Shown: positions 22,771 to 27,671 of the stretch, piece by piece | How the letters are laid out: each line of letters opens with the position of its first letter | How positions within the stretch are numbered: position 1 is the stretch's first letter | Translations under genes and position numbers: made by a program | The notes under the pieces: model-generated | The model's database searches: none | The model's input: the letters and a program-made list of their open reading frames with translations, nothing else | What the model was told of the DNA's origin: nothing | From: a virus | Direction: 5' to 3' (one strand) | DNA length: 27,671 nucleotides | Virus record (IMG/VR): IMGVR_UViG_3300021138_000132 | Location: 1-27,671 of that record

Positions 22771-23139
22771 ATGGACTACGCACCCAACTTGACCCTCGCC
22801 CAAGCCCTTCGACAGCACCTCGAGGAGCTAGGTGTCTCTCAGATGCAGGCAGCCGAAATAATCGGCACGAGCCAGACCCGAGTGTCTCAGTGGCTGCGCA
22901 ACGGTCGGCCCGACGCCAAGAGCTACCTGGCGATCATGAAGTTCCTCGACACCAGCCCGGCACAGTTCGGCTCCATGCTGGTCCTGGGCGAGCTCATCAC
23001 TGCAGCTCGTGATGCCGCCGATCGCCGTCTTGATGCTCCCGAGATCCTTCACCTTGGCGATCTCGTTGAGGGCAGGACTTCGGCTCCCGATGACTGGCCG
23101 ACGATCCCAATCGGCGCCCTGCTCGAGCCCCTGAAGTAG
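22771..23139 (+). CDS. XRE-family helix-turn-helix protein, candidate immunity repressor
   Basis: A 122-residue protein (124 if the GTG at 22765 is used). Residues 6-60 form a lambda-repressor-like helix-turn-helix: TLAQALRQHLEELGVSQMQA, AEIIGTSQTRVSQWLRNGRP, then DAKSYLAIMKFLDTSPAQFG. The C-terminal half is short, without a LexA-like protease domain, so it would not be RecA-cleaved. It is transcribed opposite to the lytic operon from a shared control region and lies just before the attP region and integrase, which points to an immunity repressor; a Cro role is the alternative. There is no strong ribosome site, so a leaderless or near-leaderless message is possible. Confidence 0.8.
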   Translation: MDYAPNLTLAQALRQHLEELGVSQMQAAEIIGTSQTRVSQWLRNGRPDAKSYLAIMKFLDTSPAQFGSMLVLGELITAARDAADRRLDAPEILHLGDLVEGRTSAPDDWPTIPIGALLEPLK

Positions 23140-23159
23140 GGCCGCCGCGCCGTTCTGGG

Positions 23160-23358
23160 CGCGTACCCACTTTGGTACCCAATGACCTCGTAAGGGGCGT
23201 CGTTGGGCCCCTGTCGCTATGGCTCGAATCCCTACGTTTTGGCCCTTTTGGCCTAGGACGGTGGACTTAGAGAGTCTTTAGCAGTGACTCCGATTCGGCC
23301 GCTCTCGCACCTCTCCATTGGGCTTCCGTCGGCCGCGTACCCAATCAGGTGCCCAATG
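23160..23358. other. Candidate attP region with paired arm-type repeats
   Basis: The gap between repressor and integrase holds two 25-base direct repeats, 23160-23184 and 23334-23358 (20 of 25 identical, both beginning CGCGTACCCA and ending CCCAATG). Each contains two GT(A/G)CCCA units with a 12-base period, like integrase arm-type sites. Between them, near 23215-23240, GGCTCGAATCCCTACG resembles the T-loop and 3' half of a tRNA gene, a usual attP core; its T-stem has a mismatch. TTTTGGCC occurs twice just after. Core boundaries cannot be fixed without the host attB. Confidence 0.55.
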
Positions 23359-23370
23359 TCACACCCTAGG
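23357..23370. promoter_or_regulatory. Operator candidate, copy 2 (inverted) upstream of integrase
   Basis: TGTCACACCCTAGG is the exact reverse complement of the element at 22757-22770. It overlaps the end of the second arm-type repeat and the AGGAG that probably serves as ribosome site of the integrase, so a protein bound here could block integrase expression. Confidence 0.5.
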
Positions 23371-23384
23371 AGCACACTGCGTCC

Positions 23385-24683
23385 ATGACCCAGAACAACA
23401 ACGATACAGCAGCCGAGGCAAGTGCCCAAGAAGAAGCACCGGCGGTCGGCACTCCAGAGAACCCGGTGGTCAAGGTGCATCCTCGCCGGCCCTACGGCAG
23501 TGGGTCGCTCGACAACGAGGTGGCTCGCAACGAAGACGGGTCCATCAAGACAACAGTCAAGAAGGGCGTCCACCACGCCGTCTATACGGACAAGTGGGTG
23601 TACCGCATCCGCATCGACGGCAAGCGCATCAAGCGTCACATCCGCTCGACGTCCTACTCCGATGCCAACCTTCAGGCTGCGGCCATTCTCCATGAGGTGA
23701 AGGCAGAAGACCCATCGAACCCCACGCTCACGACGGCGTTCAACTCGTGGCAGGAAACCATCGAAGGAGACCACTCCCCTACCTACATCCTCAAGAACCA
23801 AGACATCTTCAAGGCCGTCTGGGAGCCCAAGTTGGGGTCGAAACGGGTACGTGACATCGGCTTTGCCGACATCAACGCCGTCTTGGCCCCGCTGCGACCG
23901 CTGCTCGCGGTGTCATCGCTACGTCGATATCTCTCGCCGCTGAGGACGGCACTCGAGCACTGCGTCGACGAGGAAATCATCGAAGTGAACCCGGCCTCCA
24001 AGGTGAAGCTGGGCAAGCAGAAGAAGACCAAGGTCAAGCCGATGCGCCGCGGCGACCAGAACGTCGTCATGGCGACGATGGCCAAGACGGACCCGGCCAT
24101 GGCTGAGCTCCTCTGGTTCATTGGCAAGACCGGACTGCGCCGCGGCGAGGCCTGTGGCATCAAGTGGACCGACCTCAAGCTCGACGGTGCGAAGCCCTAC
24201 GTCATCGTGCAGCGCAACATCTGGCAGTACAACAAGCTCATCGGTGAGAAGGACACCAAGACCGAAGCCGGGATGCGCATCATCCCCCTGGGCCCGAACA
24301 TGGCGATTCGACTCAAGGCGTGGCGGAAGTGGTGCGAGGGCCGTGCAGCCGCTCTCGAGATGTACGTTGAAGAAAATGGCTTTGCGTTCAGTCGTTCACC
24401 AGCGTGCGAGACACCCATCAAGCCGAACTGGGTGACCGACAAGGTCGCCATAATCTCCGGCAAGCTCGCCGAGAACGGAACGATTGAGCGAAGCGTGAAC
24501 CCCCACATGCTGCGTCACACAGTTGCGACGGAACTGGTGGCAAGCAACGAGCACGACGTCGTTGCCATCGCACAGATACTTGGTCACTCTCGCCCTTCCA
24601 TCGTTCTCGACATCTATGCCCAAGCGGTTGTCAAGGAGGAAGCGATGGCCGCATCGCTCGATGCCCTGGGGCATGATGTCTAA
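23385..24683 (+). CDS. int: Tyrosine integrase
   Basis: A 432-residue site-specific recombinase. Residues 30-75 form an N-terminal arm-binding region (GSGSLDNEV, then VYTDKWVYRIRIDGKRIKRH). Residues 90-200 are the core-binding SAM-like domain. The catalytic domain has GKTGLRRGEACGIKW (Arg 252), NPHMLRHTVATEL (His 374, Arg 377), ILGHSRPSIVLDIYAQ (His in LGH, nucleophile Tyr 411). It integrates the phage at attB. It lies next to the attP-like region, which carries repeats fit for its arm-binding domain. AGGAG lies about 13 bases upstream of the ATG. The stop directly abuts the next GTG. Confidence 0.95.
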   Translation: MTQNNNDTAAEASAQEEAPAVGTPENPVVKVHPRRPYGSGSLDNEVARNEDGSIKTTVKKGVHHAVYTDKWVYRIRIDGKRIKRHIRSTSYSDANLQAAAILHEVKAEDPSNPTLTTAFNSWQETIEGDHSPTYILKNQDIFKAVWEPKLGSKRVRDIGFADINAVLAPLRPLLAVSSLRRYLSPLRTALEHCVDEEIIEVNPASKVKLGKQKKTKVKPMRRGDQNVVMATMAKTDPAMAELLWFIGKTGLRRGEACGIKWTDLKLDGAKPYVIVQRNIWQYNKLIGEKDTKTEAGMRIIPLGPNMAIRLKAWRKWCEGRAAALEMYVEENGFAFSRSPACETPIKPNWVTDKVAIISGKLAENGTIERSVNPHMLRHTVATELVASNEHDVVAIAQILGHSRPSIVLDIYAQAVVKEEAMAASLDALGHDV

Positions 24684-25136
24684 GTGGACGCCGAAGAGTT
24701 GATTGCATCCCTCACGTCACTTGACGAAGACACGCAGATCTCGATCGATGGTTGGCACGAACTCTTCGTCAAGTTTGTGAACGAGTTCGTCGCCGCGGCC
24801 GACGTCGGCGAGGCCGACATGGTGGGTGGCGGCCAGTGGCGTCGCGAACTCAGTGAGCTCTGGCTTGACGCTCTCTGCGTCCCCGAAGACGACAAGTACC
24901 GCCTGCCGTTCCTCAATCGCACCGAGGACATCCTTTGGGAGGTGCAGCAGTCCCTCGACGCTGTGCCCGATACGGAGTGGCCGGCATGGCGCTCCGAGCG
25001 GATCGCCGCGACGCTCGCCGAGTTCGAGGCCATCGACCCAGACGTGACCGACGACACGTTCAGCTCCGTCATCACGATGTGGACGTTCGACTGCGCTCGC
25101 TGGCCGGGAAGGGAGCCGGATTACCTTGGCCAATAA
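24684..25136 (+). CDS. Hypothetical protein in integrase operon
   Basis: A 150-residue acidic protein from a GTG directly after the integrase stop: DAEELIASLTSLDEDTQISI, DGWHELFVKFVNEFVAAADV, then WRRELSELWLDALCVPEDDK and an acidic, Trp-rich C-terminus. No family is recognised. It overlaps the methyltransferase start by 11 bases, so integrase, this protein and the methyltransferase probably form one operon. It might be a partner of the methyltransferase, such as a specificity or inhibitor protein, but there is no motif to show this. Confidence 0.7.
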   Translation: MDAEELIASLTSLDEDTQISIDGWHELFVKFVNEFVAAADVGEADMVGGGQWRRELSELWLDALCVPEDDKYRLPFLNRTEDILWEVQQSLDAVPDTEWPAWRSERIAATLAEFEAIDPDVTDDTFSSVITMWTFDCARWPGREPDYLGQ

Positions 25137-26589
25137 CACGCTCTACTACGGCGACAACCTCGAAGTCATGCGTCAGCACATCGAGGACGAATCGGTGGAT
25201 CTGCTGTACCTCGACCCGCCGTTCAAGTCCAATGCCAGCTACAACGTTCTGTTCAAGGAGCACGACGAAGACGGAACCAAGTCGGCCGCTCAGATCGAAG
25301 CGTTCGACGACACCTGGCACTGGGATGCCTCGGCAGCGCAGGCGTACGATGAAGTGGTCAGGGACGGTGGTCGGCTCGCAGATGCGCTTGTGTCGCTGCA
25401 CAACTTCCTCGGGCCGTCGGACATGATGGCGTACCTCTCGATGATGGGTGTCCGCATGATCGAGATGAAGCGAGTGCTCAAACCCACCGGCAGCATCTTC
25501 CTGCACTGTGATCCGACAGCCAGCCACTACCTAAAGATCCTGATGGATGCGTGCTTCGGCGGCGATAACTTCCGGAACGAGATCATCTGGACCTACACCG
25601 GCCCATCAGCTCCCAAGCAGCGGCAGTTCAGCCGGAAGCACGATGTCATCTTCTGGTACTCGATGGGCGATGAGTGGACGTTCAACGTCGACGACGTCCG
25701 AATCCCGTACTCCAAGAAGACCAAGGAGAACTACAAGCCGGGACTGACTGGATCGGGTTTCGTGCCCGGCGACGACGACCAAGTGCGAGAGATCGACTCA
25801 AAGGGCAAGATCCCCGAGGACTACTGGCCATTCGCCATCGCTCCCCGCGGCAAGGAGTATCTGGGCTATCCCACCCAGAAGCCCCTGGCGCTTCTCGAGC
25901 GCATCATCAAGGCCGCCAGTAATCCCGGAGATGTCGTCCTCGACCCGTTCTGCGGTTGTGGCACAGCGACGGACGCGGCCCAACGTCTGGGCCGGCGCTG
26001 GATTGGGATAGATGTCACCCACCTGGCCATCAACCTCATCCGCAAACGCCTCGTAGACACCTATGGCGACGCGTGCGAGTTCGACGTCATAGGCGAACCG
26101 CAGGACATGGAAGGAGCTCGACAACTCGCCGGCTCCGATCCGTACCAGTTCCAGTGGTGGTCGCTTGGTCTGGTCGGAGCTCGACCCGCCGATCAGAAGA
26201 AGGGTGCCGACAAGGGCATCGATGGGAAGATCTACTTCAACGACGGGCAAGACGGGAAGACTCAACAGGTCCTGCTGTCAGTGAAGGCCGGCAAGGTCAG
26301 CGTGAGCCAGCTGCGCGACCTTCGCGGTGTCATCGAGCGAGAGAAAGCCGCGATCGGCGTGTTGTTGTCAATGGAGCCGCCGACCAAGCCCATGAGACAG
26401 GAGGCCGCGGACGCCGGTTATTACGAAGGCCCGTGGGGCAAGCGGTATCCACGACTCCAAATCTTGACGATCCAAGATCTCTTCAACGGGGCAACCATCG
26501 ACATGCCGGATAGGGGCTCGATGGCAAAGGACAAGACGCACCGCAAGGCAAAGAGCGCGGGTGCCCACGGCCAACAGAAGCTCATCTGA
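25126..26589 (+). CDS. DNA methyltransferase (beta class) with Mrr-like nuclease C-terminal domain
   Basis: A 487-residue protein from a TTG start with GGGAG upstream. The methyltransferase part has the catalytic motif LLYLDPPFKSNASY (DPPF at 30-33) before the AdoMet motif VVLDPFCGCGTATDAAQRLG (about residues 268-287), the order of beta-class N4-cytosine or N6-adenine enzymes. From about residue 355 a second domain has GADKGIDGKIYFNDGQDGK, VLLSVKAGKVSVSQLRDLRG, then VIEREKAAIGVLLSMEPPT and a conserved YPRLQILTIQDLFNG; GxDG plus (S)VKAG near residue 387 looks like a PD-(D/E)xK Mrr-type core. It may protect phage DNA or act against other DNA. Target site is unknown. Confidence 0.85.
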   Translation: MANNTLYYGDNLEVMRQHIEDESVDLLYLDPPFKSNASYNVLFKEHDEDGTKSAAQIEAFDDTWHWDASAAQAYDEVVRDGGRLADALVSLHNFLGPSDMMAYLSMMGVRMIEMKRVLKPTGSIFLHCDPTASHYLKILMDACFGGDNFRNEIIWTYTGPSAPKQRQFSRKHDVIFWYSMGDEWTFNVDDVRIPYSKKTKENYKPGLTGSGFVPGDDDQVREIDSKGKIPEDYWPFAIAPRGKEYLGYPTQKPLALLERIIKAASNPGDVVLDPFCGCGTATDAAQRLGRRWIGIDVTHLAINLIRKRLVDTYGDACEFDVIGEPQDMEGARQLAGSDPYQFQWWSLGLVGARPADQKKGADKGIDGKIYFNDGQDGKTQQVLLSVKAGKVSVSQLRDLRGVIEREKAAIGVLLSMEPPTKPMRQEAADAGYYEGPWGKRYPRLQILTIQDLFNGATIDMPDRGSMAKDKTHRKAKSAGAHGQQKLI

Positions 26590-26738
26590 GCCTCAGAGCT
26601 TGATGAAGCAGAACAGCGGCCGAATCGGACCGCGGCCCGGTGAGCAGATGATGCGCAGCAACGTGTGCAGGATGAGATGTGTCATGCCTCGATCAGTAGC
26701 AGGCGGTTGAGTCACATCGACCGCGTAGCTTCCGCGGC
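26590..26738. other. Gap between methyltransferase and orphan gene
   Basis: A 30-residue minus-strand frame (26593-26685, MTHLILHTLLRIICSPGRGP...) is open here, but its GAGG lies too close to the ATG and nothing else supports it. The plus strand has TTGAG near 26708, but I find no matching -10 box for the next gene. I see no terminator directly after the methyltransferase. Confidence 0.3.
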
Positions 26739-26999
26739 ATGGACCTACACAACCTCGACCACGCCACCATTCACACCGAGACCGTGGCAGGCGTCGCCAC
26801 GATCGCCCTGCGAATCGCGCGGGTCGGCGGCGAGGCGCACGTCGAGCTTTGTATCTCCACACGCGATGACGGGCCGCGCGAGGTGCTGCAGTGTTGGGAA
26901 GGCCCATGCACGCAGGGTGAGGAGATCGACTGGGGCGTGAAGCTCGACGACCTACCCGGCGTCGTCGCGCGCGCTCTCGACTTCGCCCTCACCTGGTAG
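26739..26999 (+). CDS. Small hypothetical protein (orphan, plus strand)
   Basis: An 86-residue protein: MDLHNLDHATIHTETVAGVA, TIALRIARVGGEAHVELCIS, then VLQCWEGPCTQGEEIDWGVK and DDLPGVVARALDFALTW. It looks like a small folded alpha/beta domain with a final helix. No family is recognised. There is no Shine-Dalgarno before the ATG, so it may be leaderless, which is common in Actinomycetota. It is the last rightward gene and is followed by a hairpin cluster. Confidence 0.6.
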   Translation: MDLHNLDHATIHTETVAGVATIALRIARVGGEAHVELCISTRDDGPREVLQCWEGPCTQGEEIDWGVKLDDLPGVVARALDFALTW

Positions 27000-27014
27000 C
27001 CCAGAAATAGCGAA

Positions 27015-27040
27015 AGCCCCCGGTCCGAAGACCAGGGGCT
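27015..27040 (-). terminator. Terminator for the leftward genes
   Basis: On the minus strand the stem AGCCCC-x-GGTC closes a TTCG loop, giving the stable C(UUCG)G form, and is followed by TTTCGCTATTTCT. This fits an intrinsic terminator for transcription coming from 27116-27609. It may also act on the rightward gene ending at 26999, though the plus side lacks T-residues. Confidence 0.6.
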
Positions 27041-27070
27041 CAACGCTGCAGCTCGTAGCTGCGAGAAGGT

Positions 27071-27107
27071 GGTGGTGGCTCGAGGGCATGAGACACGAGC
27101 CACCACC
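27071..27107. terminator. Second long hairpin between convergent genes
   Basis: A perfect 12-bp stem GGTGGTGGCTCG (27071-27082) and CGAGCCACCACC (27096-27107) with a 13-base loop. A small hairpin GCAGCT-CGT-AGCTGC lies between it and the terminator at 27015 (27048-27062). Together they isolate convergent transcripts. It lies 9 bases after the stop at 27116. Confidence 0.5.
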
Positions 27108-27115
27108 AGACTGGG

Positions 27116-27385
27116 TCAGAGAGCGGTATAGAGAATCTCCCCTCCAAGAGACTCGTAGCCTTCCACCCCTTCACCAGTAGCGGTGTACGAGGTGACGTTC
27201 TGATCACCACAACTAAACATCACCTCACCGCCACTGGAACCGTACGCCTCGGGTGTGACAGAAACGTCGAACGGAGCGATAGCCCCGCCGGGGAGCTGAT
27301 CGACGATGAAGGGGATCGCTGCGCCGATCCGCATCTGGATTGTTCCTAGCGCCGGGGCGCCCGTACCGACAGTCAGAACGGCCAT
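27116..27385 (-). CDS. Small hypothetical protein, probably virion or lysis related
   Basis: An 89-residue protein: MAVLTVGTGAPALGTIQMRI, GAAIPFIVDQLPGGAIAPFD, then a Gly and Ser rich end. There is no recognised motif; the composition resembles a small beta-rich phage structural protein. Its ATG at 27385 overlaps the upstream stop (TGATG), which is why I take it over an in-frame start at 27412. It is the last gene of its operon, followed by hairpins. Confidence 0.65.
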   Translation of the reverse strand: MAVLTVGTGAPALGTIQMRIGAAIPFIVDQLPGGAIAPFDVSVTPEAYGSSGGEVMFSCGDQNVTSYTATGEGVEGYESLGGEILYTAL

Positions 27386-27609
27386 CAGCCACCAGCCTCC
27401 GCGACGGCCCACGCCTCGGCCTCAGCGGTGAGGTCGGCAGGCGTGAGGTGCAGGGAGTTGGCGGCGTCGTTGATGTCGACCACGCCCTTCACGACGAGAA
27501 GCGTTGCGAACGCCCCGGTCGGGTCGAGCGGAGCTTGTGGGAGCTCGACGGTCTCATCGCTAATGATGTTGCCGGCGCCATCGATGCTCTGGTTGCGGAT
27601 TGTGGTCAT
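27385..27609 (-). CDS. Small hypothetical protein
   Basis: A 74-residue acidic protein: MTTIRNQSIDGAGNIISDET, VELPQAPLDPTGAFATLLVV, then KGVVDINDAANSLHLTPADL. Similar short proteins with a 'xDxxGNxxxxE' start occur in the tail/lysis area of many phages, where their role is unknown. GGAGG stands in front of its ATG, eight bases after the stop of the gene that enters from the right edge. Confidence 0.65.
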   Translation of the reverse strand: MTTIRNQSIDGAGNIISDETVELPQAPLDPTGAFATLLVVKGVVDINDAANSLHLTPADLTAEAEAWAVAEAGG

Positions 27610-27617
27610 GCTGCCTC

Positions 27618-27671
27618 CTAGTAGACGCCGATGGTGTGGCCAGTGGAACTGATGTTCGGAGTTCCAGAGAC
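27618..27671 (-). CDS. 3' end of a gene entering from the right edge
   Basis: The last 17 codons, VSGTPNISSTGHTIGVY, and a TAG stop at 27618-27620. The frame is chosen because the stop is followed by GGAGG and the next start, as in an operon. It is too short to name by itself. Joined to the left edge it would be the C-terminus of the GH25 lysozyme, in phase (see findings). Confidence 0.5.
   Translation of the reverse strand, partial: VSGTPNISSTGHTIGVY

Noticed and set aside
23215-23240. A full tRNA gene at the tRNA-like string.
   Set aside because: Only a T-loop-like part is present, with a mismatched T-stem and no acceptor or anticodon arms; it fits an attP core better.
23288-26631. 15-base inverted match TCCGATTCGGCCGCT (near 23288) and AGCGGCCGAATCGGA (near 26617).
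   Set aside because: A match of this length between two GC-rich places is near what chance gives in a window of this size, and neither copy has a context that suggests a shared function.
26593-26685. 30-residue minus-strand frame after the methyltransferase.
   Set aside because: Poor ribosome site spacing, no neighbours in the same direction, and too short to judge.

Overview
The window is most likely a temperate tailed phage or prophage of a high-GC Gram-positive host (Actinomycetota). The base composition is GC-rich, GTG and TTG starts are common, and the virion genes follow the HK97-like siphovirus order. Host genus cannot be set from the sequence.

Layout. Almost everything from 22634 leftwards to 1 lies on the minus strand. 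Reading in the direction of transcription: a set of small, tightly overlapping early genes of mostly unknown function (22634 to about 19060); a replication initiator (18069-19067) that carries iteron-like palindromes and a T-rich stretch inside its own coding sequence, a probable lambda-like origin; small accessory genes including an FmdB-type zinc ribbon; an HNH endonuclease; small and large terminase; a small membrane protein; portal; prohead protease; major capsid protein; head-tail connectors; tail terminator; tail tube; tail assembly chaperone with a probable frameshift extension; tape measure; distal tail and tail-hub proteins; a candidate tip or receptor-binding protein; and a secreted GH25 lysozyme that runs off the left edge.

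The plus strand (22771 to 26999) carries the lysogeny side: an XRE-type repressor candidate, an attP-like region with paired direct repeats, a tyrosine integrase, an unknown protein, a beta-class DNA methyltransferase with a nuclease-like C-terminal domain, and an 86-residue orphan. A hairpin cluster at 27015-27107 separates it from converging minus-strand genes (27116-27609) and the last 17 codons of another minus-strand gene at the right edge.

The left-edge lysozyme frame and the right-edge gene fragment join in phase. Together with a complete siphovirus gene set, this suggests that the window may be a whole circular genome of 27,671 bp opened inside the lysozyme gene, giving a 297-residue protein. 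This is an inference that reads across the ends would test.

Most interesting: the origin embedded in the initiator gene, a three-armed inverted repeat just after the capsid gene that can form two mutually exclusive hairpins, an apparent fusion of a BppU-like domain to a head-tail connector, arm-type repeats that define a likely attP, and a methyltransferase-nuclease fusion in the integrase operon.
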